Part shown: positions 43,277 to 51,749 of the stretch, in pieces
How the letters are laid out: each line of letters opens with the position of its first letter
Position numbering within the stretch: position 1 is the stretch's first letter
Assembly (NCBI GenBank): GCA_934486785.1
Contig: CAKSQK010000003.1
Coordinates: 124,001 to 188,000, forward strand
Direction of reading: 5' to 3'
Source: an uncultured Niabella sp.
GTDB taxonomy: Bacteria; Bacteroidota; Bacteroidia; Chitinophagales; Chitinophagaceae
Length of the DNA stretch: 64,000 nucleotides
Program-made: the position numbers and the translations under genes
Notes under the pieces: generated by a model
Databases searched by the model: none
What the model saw: only the letters and a program-made list of their open reading frames with translations
What the model was told of the DNA's origin: nothing

Positions 43277-44155
43277 TTAAAATATTAACGTTCCTTTTGG
43301 CAGAGAATGGTTGCCCTGAAGCCCGCCACAATGTATGATGAGAACATTACTTCCGGCACTTAATAATTTTTTTCCTGTCAGTTCATGTACAGCATAAAAC
43401 AATTTTGCTGAGTACACAAAATCAGTAGGCACGCCGGCGTTATCATAAAGCGTGTTCATAAAACCAATCAGGTGTTCATTATATTTTGCATAGCCTCCAA
43501 AATGATAGTCATGAACAATATTCACCGGCTGGCTTTTATTCAGCAGCAGTTGCTGCACTTGCTGCTCAAGCGCATTATTATTTTTTAAAACGCTGACGCC
43601 AATTACTTCGGCGCTTTCGTTGCTGCTGTTTATTATTCCTGCCATCATAGTGCCCGAGCCCACGGCGCAGCAAATAGTACTGAATTTATTTTTATCATAT
43701 TGCAGCGTAGCCATTCCCGCTGCACCCAGCGGACCGTAACCACCTTCTGGTATAACATAATAGCCGGAAGCATTCAAATGCCGGGAAAGTTTTTTTTCTT
43801 TATAATCCTGCCGGGAAACGAAATGCAACTGCATGCCGTAGTTCACTGCATCTTCTAAAGTCTGGCTGCGTTGCCGCGGTTCTTCCCCGCGGATGATACC
43901 AATACTTTTTAAGCCATGCTGCCTACACGCAAAAGCCGTTGCCACAATATGATTGGAATAAGCGCCGCCAAAAGTAACAACCGCATTCGCGTTTTGTGCC
44001 AGCGCTTCTTTCAAATAAAATTTTAATTTAAACCATTTATTGCCACTGGCTATGGGATGAATTTTATCTGTTCGCAACGCATAAACATTGATATTATTAC
44101 GGCATAGAAAATCAATTCTATCAGTAGTGATCAAATCTTCATTAATTAACAGCAT
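43277..44155 (-). CDS. ACC deaminase / D-cysteine desulfhydrase family PLP enzyme
   Basis: A 292-residue fold type II PLP enzyme. The PLP lysine lies in IASGNKWFKLKFYLKEA, the phosphate-binding loop is CAVGSGTMMAGII and another motif is VTFGGAYSNHIVATAFACRQHGLKSIGIIRGEEP. It resembles the DcyD/AcdS group, which removes ammonia from ACC or ammonia and sulfide from D-cysteine. The sequence alone does not decide which. Most members outside plant-associated bacteria act on D-cysteine or related amino acids. Confidence 0.85.
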   Translation of the reverse strand: MLLINEDLITTDRIDFLCRNNINVYALRTDKIHPIASGNKWFKLKFYLKEALAQNANAVVTFGGAYSNHIVATAFACRQHGLKSIGIIRGEEPRQRSQTLEDAVNYGMQLHFVSRQDYKEKKLSRHLNASGYYVIPEGGYGPLGAAGMATLQYDKNKFSTICCAVGSGTMMAGIINSSNESAEVIGVSVLKNNNALEQQVQQLLLNKSQPVNIVHDYHFGGYAKYNEHLIGFMNTLYDNAGVPTDFVYSAKLFYAVHELTGKKLLSAGSNVLIIHCGGLQGNHSLPKGTLIF

Positions 44156-44159
44156 ACAT

Positions 44160-44189
44160 TTTGAAGTTGGCTAATTTAGTTTATTTTTG
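44160..44189 (+). promoter_or_regulatory. Promoter of the nucleotidyltransferase gene
   Basis: TTTG (44160-44163), 18-base spacer, TATTTTTG (44182-44189), giving a leader of about 37 bases before the ATG at 44231. Confidence 0.65.
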
Positions 44190-44230
44190 AGCGAATGTGA
44201 ACAACAAATTCGTTATAAAAAATCAAAAGT

Positions 44231-45127
44231 ATGAAACCTACATTAGTGATATTGGCCGCGGGAATGGCCTCCAGGTATGGCAGTATGAAACAGGTAGAAG
44301 GGTTTGGGCCCAGCGGCGAAACCATTATGGATTACTCCATTGCTGACGCTGTGAAGGCGGGCTTTGGTAAAATTGTTTTTTTAATAAGGGAACAGTTTGA
44401 GGAAAATTTCAGAAATAAATTTGCCAACAAGCTGGATGGAAAAGTGCATTACGAGTTTGCTTTTCAGGAACTGGATATGTACCTGGATGGCGCACAAATA
44501 CCCGAAGAAAGAACAAAGCCCTGGGGCACAGGCCATGCCGTTCTTTGCAGCCGTAACAGGGTAAGTGAGCCTTTTGCCGTGATCAATGCAGACGATTTTT
44601 ATGGCTTTGATGCTTTTAAAAAAGCAGCCGATTTTTTGATTAATGAATGCGATGAAAAAACTTACGCTGTAATTGGTTACGACCTGATGAAGACGTTGAG
44701 CGAGCATGGTACTGTAAACCGCGGCGTTTGCACTTTAGATGAAAAAGGCAACCTGGCAGGAGTGGTTGAGCGCATTGGCATAGGCCTGAAAGAGGATAAA
44801 GTAATGGTAGAAGATGGACTGGAGCCAAAAGAATTAAAGCGCAGCGATGTGGTATCCATGAATTTCTGGTGTTTTCATCCTTCAGTGTATGATCTGTATG
44901 AGAAAGATTTTAAAGCATTCATCAGTAAAAATATTGCAGTGCCTAAAGCCGAGTTTTTAATACCGGAAGTGGTAGATAATTTTATTAAAAATGGCGGCGT
45001 GGTAAAAGTAATTCCCACAACAGCGCAATGGTTTGGAGTAACGTATAAAGAAGATGCCCCTGCCGTTCAAAAAAGCCTGAACAGCCTTATAGATGCCGGC
45101 GAGTATCCTCAAAACCTTTGGGGATAA
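44231..45127 (+). CDS. Sugar-phosphate nucleotidyltransferase-like protein
   Basis: A 298-residue protein with an NTP-transferase Rossmann-like fold. The start LVILAAGMASRYGSMKQVEGFGPSGETIMDYSI carries the nucleotide-binding AAGxxxRxG motif, and AVINADDFYGFDAF gives the metal-binding Asp pair. It is distantly similar to UTP-glucose-1-phosphate uridylyltransferase but differs in details, and the substrate is unknown. Single-gene unit ended by a strong terminator. Confidence 0.85.
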   Translation: MKPTLVILAAGMASRYGSMKQVEGFGPSGETIMDYSIADAVKAGFGKIVFLIREQFEENFRNKFANKLDGKVHYEFAFQELDMYLDGAQIPEERTKPWGTGHAVLCSRNRVSEPFAVINADDFYGFDAFKKAADFLINECDEKTYAVIGYDLMKTLSEHGTVNRGVCTLDEKGNLAGVVERIGIGLKEDKVMVEDGLEPKELKRSDVVSMNFWCFHPSVYDLYEKDFKAFISKNIAVPKAEFLIPEVVDNFIKNGGVVKVIPTTAQWFGVTYKEDAPAVQKSLNSLIDAGEYPQNLWG

Positions 45128-45148
45128 GGGGTTTTTATAAAAAAATTT

Positions 45149-45174
45149 AAGCCTGCACTTGTGCAGGCTTTTTT
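45149..45174 (+). terminator. Intrinsic terminator after the nucleotidyltransferase gene
   Basis: AAGCCTGCAC (45149-45158), loop TT, GTGCAGGCTT (45161-45170), then TTTT. A ten-pair stem; the tight loop may open by one pair. Confidence 0.92.
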
Positions 45175-45209
45175 AATGCATTTCATTTGAGCTTCAGGTT
45201 GCTGTTGTA

Positions 45210-46811
45210 TTACTTTTCTTCCAGCACTACAAACTCCTGCTCCAGGGCAAGGGCATTTGTGTAAAGTTCATCAATAAAGGCAGCGCCATATTTTGCGTAA
45301 TAGGTAATAAAATTTTCTACACGCTCCTGTAACTGCTCACCGGGAAATAATTGTTGTTTCAATTTTTCTATTTGATGCATGGATGCCTGGTGCGTTCTCT
45401 TTTCTGCGCGCAGCATTTTCTTGCCTAATACTTCAATTCGTTTGGCTGCCTGCACTTTCAGCGCTTCAACATGTTTTATAAGTGTGCCGTCAATGGCCGC
45501 GGCTTGTTGCCCCAGTGATTTATATAATGCGTTTACATTTTCAATAGCTTCATCTACACTTAGGTTTTTGTTGGAGTTTTTCTGTACCCATTGGCTTTGT
45601 AATTTTTGTACAGGTTGAAAAAAATCAGCATAAGAAAAACCCAGCTTATTCTTTAATTGTACCGATCGTTCATCAACAATTAAATAGGAATTGCGCAGCA
45701 CCAGCACAGGGTAAGGCACTTTATAATGCGCAAACAGATCTTTCAATTGCAGCCAGTACGCCAGTTCGCCGCCACCGCCAATAAAAGCAATGTTGGGTAA
45801 TATGATTTCCTGAAAAATGCCACGTAAAATTACGTTCGGGCTAAACCTCTCCGGGTGGCTGGACAATTCTTCCAGCAACTGTATTTCCGTAAAAACGATT
45901 TCAGTATTTACAACGCGCCACAGGTGTGCATCTTTCTCAATACGTTCTCGCTTGTCATCAATGAGGTAAAAGAAGTTGATTTCCCGGCTGTGCGCCTGTG
46001 CCGTATAGCCGGCGGCACGTAGCCGCTCACCCGTAGTAGTTGTAATTTTTGAAGAAGGGCTGTGCAGCAGTTCTTCCATAAAAACAGGATGGGCCAGTTT
46101 TTTTAGCGCTGCATTGTCTGGTATCACTACCAATACGCCGTATTTGCCAAACAATTCGTTTACCAATTTAAATGTTGCCTGCTGAATGGTTTCACCTTCG
46201 GCATAATTTTTTTTCAGCAGGGCTATAATGGCCTGGCCTTCCGGCAGCACGCCCACTTCATTTGCAATTTCTTCAATTAGTTTTAATAGTTCTTTGTCAA
46301 CCTTCATTCGGCCAACAGCGCCGGTTTGTGCAGTGTTCCAGATTTTTTTGCGCCCATTGATGTACACATGCCCTAGTTCGTCAAGGTCAGCGTCTTCGCT
46401 GCCCATGTAAAAAACAGGCACAAAATCGTATTGGGGAAATTGTTGTTTGCTGTATGCTGCCAGTTTTACCGCGTGTAAAATTTTATATAAAAAATACAAT
46501 GGGCCTGTAAAAATATTAGGCTGGTGCGCAGTGGTAATGGTAAAAGTCGTTTCTTTTTGCAGCAGGTTCATGTTAGTATAAACTGCATCATTGGTTGAAA
46601 TACCAGTATACTGATGCTCTAAAGCTTTGGCCAGTTCCTTGCGGTTTGTATTAAAATGCTGCCTTGAAACGATAGCCTGTTCTAAACCGGCCTTGTTTGC
46701 AGGATGTAAAAAAAAGGAATGTAAATTAGCTTCGTTGTTTAAATAGTCAATGACTATTTTTGAATAAAACCCGGTTTGCGTATACGGAATTTTTGTTGGT
46801 ACAAAAGCCAT
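45210..46811 (-). CDS. bshC: Putative cysteine ligase BshC (bacillithiol biosynthesis)
   Basis: The enzyme is thought to add cysteine to glucosaminyl-malate as the last step of bacillithiol synthesis. The 533-residue protein begins MAFVPTKIPYTQTGFYSKIV. It shows TTAHQPNIFTGPLYFLYKILHAVKLA, PVFYMGSEDADLDELGHVYINGRK and IAFIGGGGELAYWLQL, with a C-terminal coiled coil (LGKKMLRAEKRTHQASMHQI). The ATG at 46811 replaces a 29-residue upstream extension that looks non-coding. bshA and bshB are not nearby. Confidence 0.93.
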   Translation of the reverse strand: MAFVPTKIPYTQTGFYSKIVIDYLNNEANLHSFFLHPANKAGLEQAIVSRQHFNTNRKELAKALEHQYTGISTNDAVYTNMNLLQKETTFTITTAHQPNIFTGPLYFLYKILHAVKLAAYSKQQFPQYDFVPVFYMGSEDADLDELGHVYINGRKKIWNTAQTGAVGRMKVDKELLKLIEEIANEVGVLPEGQAIIALLKKNYAEGETIQQATFKLVNELFGKYGVLVVIPDNAALKKLAHPVFMEELLHSPSSKITTTTGERLRAAGYTAQAHSREINFFYLIDDKRERIEKDAHLWRVVNTEIVFTEIQLLEELSSHPERFSPNVILRGIFQEIILPNIAFIGGGGELAYWLQLKDLFAHYKVPYPVLVLRNSYLIVDERSVQLKNKLGFSYADFFQPVQKLQSQWVQKNSNKNLSVDEAIENVNALYKSLGQQAAAIDGTLIKHVEALKVQAAKRIEVLGKKMLRAEKRTHQASMHQIEKLKQQLFPGEQLQERVENFITYYAKYGAAFIDELYTNALALEQEFVVLEEK

Positions 46812-46880
46812 GAATAATCGCTTAATATTCAATGAAAATACTATAACATTTTGAAACCGGAATAGTTTTATATTTAAATT

Positions 46881-47711
46881 ATGACAATACTGCTTCAATG
46901 TACCGACCGTGTTGGCCTGGTGGCTGATATAGCAAAAATTATGGCTGATGCGGGGCTGAACATTCTCTCCATGAGGGAATTTGTAAATGTAAAAGATGAC
47001 CGTTTTTTTATAAGGCTTGAAATAGATACCCTAACGCTTAGCGAGGCTATTACAAATCGTGTTTTACAAAATTTGCCGGATGATACTGAGATACTCATCA
47101 ATCCCAAGCCGCAAAAAAAGATCGCTGTATTTGTAACCAAAGAGTACCACTGCCTGGGCGATATTTTGCTTCGCAATTATTTTAATACGCTGCATGCTTC
47201 TGTTGAAGTGGTGGTAGGCAATCATGAAAAATTGCGCGGCATTACGGAGAAATTCGGGTTGCCGTTTCATCATGTTTCTCATGAAGGAAAAACAAAAGAA
47301 GCCTTCGAGGATGAGCTTTTAAATATTGTGAACGAATATGAATTGGACTATATTGTTCTGGCAAAATTTATGAGAATATTGTCTCCGGAGTTTGTTGCCA
47401 GGTTCAACATGCGTATCATCAACATTCACCATTCCTTTCTTCCTGCTTTTATTGGCGCTAACCCATACAGGCAGGCATATGAGCGCGGCGTAAAATTAAT
47501 TGGCGCCACGGCACATTTTGTTACCAACGATCTAGATGATGGCCCCATCATTTCGCAGCAGATCATACCGGTAAACCATGCCCACACCGTGGGCGATATG
47601 GTGCGGCTGGGAAAAGAAATTGAAAAATCAGTGCTGGCCAAAGCGTTGCAGCTGGTGTTTGAAGACCGCGTAATGGTTTACAATAATAAAACAGTAGTGT
47701 TTGAAAATTAA
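46881..47711 (+). CDS. purU: Formyltetrahydrofolate deformylase
   Basis: PurU hydrolyses 10-formyl-THF to formate and THF, balancing one-carbon units. The 276-residue product has an N-terminal ACT domain (LLQCTDRVGLVADIAKIMADAGLNIL). The formyltransferase domain contains VVVGNHEKLRGITEKFGLPFHHV, IVLAKFMRILSPEF, INIHHSFLPAFIGANPYRQAYERGVKLIGATAHFV with the catalytic Asn/His, and DDGPIISQQ with the catalytic Asp. Length is typical. It is divergent from bshC. Confidence 0.96.
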   Translation: MTILLQCTDRVGLVADIAKIMADAGLNILSMREFVNVKDDRFFIRLEIDTLTLSEAITNRVLQNLPDDTEILINPKPQKKIAVFVTKEYHCLGDILLRNYFNTLHASVEVVVGNHEKLRGITEKFGLPFHHVSHEGKTKEAFEDELLNIVNEYELDYIVLAKFMRILSPEFVARFNMRIINIHHSFLPAFIGANPYRQAYERGVKLIGATAHFVTNDLDDGPIISQQIIPVNHAHTVGDMVRLGKEIEKSVLAKALQLVFEDRVMVYNNKTVVFEN

Positions 47712-47993
47712 CCTCTGAAAAAATGAGCAATATCACTTAATTGGTATCAGCGATTTTTGTAACTTTATGCCAGTCAACTTTTACAATTATGGAAAGGAAT
47801 GATTTCTTTTTAATAATTGCTTTAAGTTTCCGCAGTAAGTTGTATAACGATGCAGAATAAAAATGATTGCTTCTGCTCAAACTCAAAGAGATGCCGTTGC
47901 ATAAAGCCTTTAAATCCGGCTGATATGATGTGTGCATTGCCCGGCCTGATTGTTGTAGTAAACAAATAGATTATATAAGTTTCTCGTAGTTTT

Positions 47994-48007
47994 TTGACAA
48001 AAATCAT
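47994..48007 (+). promoter_or_regulatory. Second, weaker CRP/FNR-like site upstream of nos
   Basis: TTGAC-AAAA-ATCAT agrees with the FNR-type pattern TTGAT-N4-ATCAA at eight of ten positions. It lies eight bases upstream of the perfect palindrome. Confidence 0.4.
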
Positions 48008-48014
48008 AATAAAG

Positions 48015-48032
48015 TTATGACTGGGGTCATAA
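48015..48032 (+). promoter_or_regulatory. Perfect CRP/FNR-family palindrome of the nos operon
   Basis: TTATGAC-TGGG-GTCATAA is a perfect 7-4-7 inverted repeat with the TGAC-N4-GTCA core seen in sites of CRP/FNR-family regulators such as DNR/NnrR or HcpR. A weak -7 box (AAACTTTG, 48053-48060) puts transcription start near 48065. The palindrome centre is then about 41.5 bases upstream, the class II activator position. The cytochrome c ATG is at 48082. Confidence 0.65.
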
Positions 48033-48081
48033 AGACCTTAGCCATTATTCCCAAACTTTGTACACATAAATACAGTCAAAC

Positions 48082-48570
48082 ATGAAAAAAATTACAATCT
48101 TTTGCTCGGCCATTGCCTTGAGCCTTTTAATCGCCTGCGGAGGTGGCGATAGCAAACCAGCGGACTCTGCTGCATCCGGCAGCGAAACTCCAAAAAGCAT
48201 GGTAAACACCAGTGATTACGACCCTAAAAGAGGTGAAGGAAAGTGGGATCATACTAATGTGAAAATAGGAGAGAATGTAGATGCGGCACTGGCTGCCGAA
48301 GGTAAAAAAGTGTATGAAGTAAAATGCGCATCCTGCCACAAACTTAACGATGAAAGACTGGTAGGCCCGGGCTGGAAAGGCGTTACCCAAAGACAAACCG
48401 CGCCATGGCTTTTAAATTTTATTACCAATCCTGATCCTATGATTGACAAGGATCCCGAGCTTCAGGCTCAGTTGGAAATTTGCCTGGTGCGCATGCCAAA
48501 TCAAAATCTTACAGATGATGAAGCCCGAAAATTGCTTGAATTTATGAGGCAAAACGACGGCGTACAATAA
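48082..48570 (+). CDS. Lipoprotein c-type cytochrome of the nos operon
   Basis: A 162-residue mono-haem cytochrome c. The lipobox LIAC gives lipidated Cys19, followed by a Gly/Ser/Ala-rich linker. The haem site is Cys82-Ala-Ser-Cys85-His86 (VKCASCHKL), with axial Met138 in LVRMPNQNL. It is first in the nos operon, 23 bases before nosZ, so it is the probable electron donor that passes electrons from the quinol pool to NosZ in the periplasm. Confidence 0.92.
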   Translation: MKKITIFCSAIALSLLIACGGGDSKPADSAASGSETPKSMVNTSDYDPKRGEGKWDHTNVKIGENVDAALAAEGKKVYEVKCASCHKLNDERLVGPGWKGVTQRQTAPWLLNFITNPDPMIDKDPELQAQLEICLVRMPNQNLTDDEARKLLEFMRQNDGVQ

Positions 48571-48593
48571 CCTGAACTATAATAATTAAATAT

Positions 48594-50627
48594 ATGAGAA
48601 AAATTTTCAACATTGCACTTGTAGCGGCACTGGCTGCTACTGTGCCTTTTATTTTTCATTCCTGTAAACCTAAAAATGCCGGTAGCGCGGTTAGCTCCGA
48701 TGCAGCTTCTAAAACATATGTTGCCCCGGGCAAATATGATGAGTTTTACAACTTCGTATCAGGCGGCTTTAGCGGCCAGCTAAGCGTATACGGTTTGCCA
48801 AGCGGCAGGCTGCTGCGCGTTATCCCGGTTTTTTCAGTTGACCCTGAAAAAGGTTATGGTTACAGCGAAGAAACCAAACCCATGCTCAATACTTCGCATG
48901 GCTTTGTGCCCTGGGATGACTATCACCACGTGCAGATCAGCCAGACCAATGGCGAAATTGACGGGCGCTGGGTATTTGGTAATGCCAACAATACCCCGCG
49001 TGTTTCAAGGGTTGATTTAAAAACCTTCCGCACCGCGGAAATTATTGAGCTTCCTAATAGCGCCGGTAACCACTCCTCGCCATTTATTACTGAAAATACA
49101 GAGTATGTTGTAGCGGGTACCAGGTTTAGCGTTCCTCCCGACTATGCAGAAGGCGATGTGTCAATAGATTCTTATAAAGAGAATTTTAAAGCTTACATCA
49201 GTTTTATCAGCGTTGATAAGGAAGATGGTAAAATGGACATTGCTTTCCAGCTTCGCTGCCCTGGCGTAAACTTTGACCTAAGCCATGCTGGTAAAGGAAA
49301 GTCTCATGGCTGGTTCTTCTTTTCATGCTACAATACAGAGCAGGCCAATACGCTTTTAGAAGTAAATGCTTCTCAAAAAGATAAGGATTTTATTATGGCT
49401 GTAAACTGGAAAAAAGCTGAAGAATACCTGAAAGCCGGTAAAGGAAAAAAACAATCAGTAAGGTATGCCCACAATACTTTTGATGAAAAGACCCATACTG
49501 CGAAATCTGAAATTAAAACAGAAGTTACCGTTTTGGATGTGTCAGAGTTGAAAGATATTGTTTACCTTATTCCATGCCCTAAATCTCCACACGGTTGCGA
49601 TGTAGACCCAACCGGTGAATACATTGTAGGCAGTGGTAAACTGGCTGCTTTAATTCCTGTATTCAGTTTTGATAAACTTCAAAAAGCCATTGCCGATAAA
49701 GCATTTGATGGCGAATACGAAGGCATTCCTGTTGTAAAATACGAGGCAGCATTACATGGTGAAGTTCAGAAGCCAGGCCTTGGCCCTTTGCATACAGAAT
49801 TTGATGCCAATGGCAACGCTTACACTTCTTTCTTTGTTTCTTCAGAAGTAGTAAAATGGAGTATTAAAGATCTGAAAGTATTGGATCGTGTTCCAACTTA
49901 TTATTCAATTGGCCACTTAATGATCCCGGGCGGAGATTCTAAAAAGCCTTATGGCAAATACCTCGTTGCTTATAACAAGATCACTAAAGACCGTTATCTG
50001 CCAACAGGCCCCGAACTTTCACAAAGTGCGCAGATCTTTGACATTAGCGGAGATAAAATGCAACTGATACTTGATTTTCCCACTATTGGCGAGCCGCACT
50101 ATGCGCAGGCCGCACCGGCTGAATTGATCAGTAAAAATTCAGTCAAGTTCTTCCCGATAGGTGAAAACATGCATCCTTATATTACAAAAGGCGAAGGTGA
50201 ATCTAAAGTGGTGAGAGAAGGAAATAAAGTGCATGTGTACATGACGGCCATTCGCTCGCACTTTGCTCCGGACAATATTGAAGGCATTAAAGTAGGCGAT
50301 GAGGTTTACTTTCATGTAACCAACCTTGAACAGGATTGGGATGTGCCGCATGGCTTTGCAATAAAAGGCGCTGATAATGGTGAGCTGCTCATTATGCCTG
50401 GTGAAACCCTCACCTTAAAATGGCTGCCCAACAGAACAGGCATCTTCCCATTTTATTGTACTGACTTCTGTAGTGCGCTCCACCAGGAAATGTCAGGCTA
50501 TGTAAGAGTATCTCCAGCCGGCAGTAATGTTCCTTTAAAGTTCCATACCGGCAAATCACCTACGCCTGCTGCAGGTAGTAATGCTGATAGCGGCGCTGTA
50601 ACTAAAGCTGATACAGTAAAAAAATAG
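48594..50627 (+). CDS. nosZ: Nitrous-oxide reductase, clade II (Sec-dependent) type
   Basis: NosZ reduces N2O to N2 in the periplasm. The 677-residue product has a Sec-type signal without a twin arginine and a Cys at 24 that may be lipidated; this marks clade II. The seven CuZ histidines are visible: His111 and His112 (DYHHV), His160 (GNHSS), His333 (SPHGCDV), His400 (PLHTEF), His441 (IGHLM) and His502 (EPHYA). The CuA site in the C-terminal cupredoxin domain has His586, Cys622, Cys626, His630 and Met633 (FYCTDFCSALHQEM). All metal ligands are intact, so it should be functional. A terminator-like hairpin follows. Confidence 0.97.
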   Translation: MRKIFNIALVAALAATVPFIFHSCKPKNAGSAVSSDAASKTYVAPGKYDEFYNFVSGGFSGQLSVYGLPSGRLLRVIPVFSVDPEKGYGYSEETKPMLNTSHGFVPWDDYHHVQISQTNGEIDGRWVFGNANNTPRVSRVDLKTFRTAEIIELPNSAGNHSSPFITENTEYVVAGTRFSVPPDYAEGDVSIDSYKENFKAYISFISVDKEDGKMDIAFQLRCPGVNFDLSHAGKGKSHGWFFFSCYNTEQANTLLEVNASQKDKDFIMAVNWKKAEEYLKAGKGKKQSVRYAHNTFDEKTHTAKSEIKTEVTVLDVSELKDIVYLIPCPKSPHGCDVDPTGEYIVGSGKLAALIPVFSFDKLQKAIADKAFDGEYEGIPVVKYEAALHGEVQKPGLGPLHTEFDANGNAYTSFFVSSEVVKWSIKDLKVLDRVPTYYSIGHLMIPGGDSKKPYGKYLVAYNKITKDRYLPTGPELSQSAQIFDISGDKMQLILDFPTIGEPHYAQAAPAELISKNSVKFFPIGENMHPYITKGEGESKVVREGNKVHVYMTAIRSHFAPDNIEGIKVGDEVYFHVTNLEQDWDVPHGFAIKGADNGELLIMPGETLTLKWLPNRTGIFPFYCTDFCSALHQEMSGYVRVSPAGSNVPLKFHTGKSPTPAAGSNADSGAVTKADTVKK

Positions 50628-50650
50628 TTTGATTGTATAAATGTTTGGTT

Positions 50651-50690
50651 AAGGGGGCGGCACAGTAGTACCTGCCCCCTTGTTTTTTAG
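50651..50690 (+). terminator. Strong terminator-like hairpin inside the nos operon
   Basis: AAGGGGGC (50651-50658) pairs with GCCCCCTT (50674-50681), with an inner GG/CC pair, and is followed by GTTTTTT. It separates the cytochrome-nosZ pair from the maturation genes. No TAnnTTTG box follows before the next ATG at 50710. Confidence 0.85.
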
Positions 50691-50709
50691 CGGTTAATAA
50701 ACTTTTACA

Positions 50710-51324
50710 ATGAAAAATCATACAAATAAAATAAGCATACTTTCAAGAGTAATGCTTGTTGTAGCAGCAATTTTACTGGCCATTTCAATTTTTGTACCGC
50801 TGTGGTATATTGATCTTGATGCGCCACAGTATCCCGAAGGATTGAAACTGCAGATCTACCCTGATAAACTCGCTGGTGATGTAGACATCATTAACGGGCT
50901 AAACCATTATATAGGCATGCAAACCCTGCATGAAGAAAACTTTATTGAATTTAAAGTGTTACCCTATATAATAGGATTTTTTGCTGTATTGAGTTTGATC
51001 GTTGCTCTAATTGGAAACAGGAAATTTCTATATGTTCTTTTAGGATTGTTTGTAGTATTTGGAATTGTGGCAATGTATGATTTTTGGAAATGGGAATATG
51101 ATTATGGCCACAACCTAGATCCCACGGCAGCTATTCAAGTGCCGGGAATGGCTTACCAGCCACCATTGATAGGGTTTAAGCAATTACTCAATTTCGGCGC
51201 TTATTCTTTTCCTGATGTGGGAGGATGGCTGTTTATAGGAGCAGGGCTTTTAATGCTGATTGCAGTAATACACGAGTGGAAAAGAGCTAAAAAAGTTAAA
51301 CCAAAAGTTGATAGTTTATCATGA
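50710..51324 (+). CDS. nos-associated membrane protein of unknown function
   Basis: A 204-residue protein with four transmembrane segments (about 14-30, 85-101, 106-123, 173-193). A periplasmic loop (about 35-83) contains DAPQYPEGLKLQIYPDKLAGDVDIINGLNHYIGMQ. It overlaps nosL by four bases (ATGA), so it belongs to the operon. Clade II clusters usually carry a membrane protein called NosB after nosZ; this gene holds that position, but I cannot confirm homology. A role in electron transfer or copper-site upkeep is inference only. Confidence 0.65.
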   Translation: MKNHTNKISILSRVMLVVAAILLAISIFVPLWYIDLDAPQYPEGLKLQIYPDKLAGDVDIINGLNHYIGMQTLHEENFIEFKVLPYIIGFFAVLSLIVALIGNRKFLYVLLGLFVVFGIVAMYDFWKWEYDYGHNLDPTAAIQVPGMAYQPPLIGFKQLLNFGAYSFPDVGGWLFIGAGLLMLIAVIHEWKRAKKVKPKVDSLS

Positions 51325-51746
51325 AAAATTACACACTGTTTTTAAGTATTGCCTTAGCAGTTATGTTGGGTGCCTGCGCCACCACTGAGCCAGAGCCCGT
51401 AAAACTAAACATAGATAACTGCGAGTATTGTAAAATGACCATTGCCGATCTTCGTTTTGCATCCGAACTGATAACCGAAAAAGGAAGGGTGTATAAGTTT
51501 GACGATTTGAAATGCATGGTGTCTTACAGAACTGAAAACTCACTTTCAAATGCCACGTATTTTGTATCAGATTACAACAAGCCCGAAAATTTAATAAAAG
51601 CTGTGAACGCCGTCTTTGTTACAGGCGAAAAGGTACAAAGCCCTATGAATGGAAACGTGGCAGCCTTTTCACAAAAAGCCGATGCTGAAAAATTTGCTCA
51701 GGAAAAACAGGCAACCGTGGCTGATTGGGAGCAGGTGAATCAATAA
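51321..51746 (+). CDS. nosL: Copper chaperone lipoprotein NosL
   Basis: NosL delivers Cu(I) for assembly of the NosZ copper centres. The 141-residue protein has a lipobox (LGACATT, Cys19), the metal-binding CxxCxM motif (NCEYCKMTI), RFASELITEKGRVYKFDDLKCMVSY and a C-terminal domain ending ATVADWEQV. Its start overlaps the upstream membrane-protein gene and nosD starts three bases after its stop. Confidence 0.92.
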   Translation: MKNYTLFLSIALAVMLGACATTEPEPVKLNIDNCEYCKMTIADLRFASELITEKGRVYKFDDLKCMVSYRTENSLSNATYFVSDYNKPENLIKAVNAVFVTGEKVQSPMNGNVAAFSQKADAEKFAQEKQATVADWEQVNQ

Positions 51747-51749
51747 GGC

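Larger units (their letters stand above)
47712..48081 (+). other. Intergenic region upstream of the nos operon
   Basis: These 370 bases hold no gene I can support. A 23-codon ATG frame at about 47789 and minus-strand frames of 60-66 codons have unconvincing composition. The last 90 bases carry the regulatory palindromes described separately. Confidence 0.6.

Noticed and set aside
46812..46898. 29-residue N-terminal extension of BshC
   Set aside because: The sequence is AT-rich and not protein-like, and the family start MAFVPTKIPY is at 46811.
47737..47937. 66-codon minus-strand frame in the purU-nos spacer
   Set aside because: Composition is not protein-like (Lys/Ser/Leu runs), there is no promoter box, and it lies in an AT-rich regulatory spacer.
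48594..50627. Classical (clade I, Tat-exported) NosZ
   Set aside because: The signal region lacks twin arginines, and the gene context (a lipoprotein cytochrome first, nosR and nosX absent) fits clade II.
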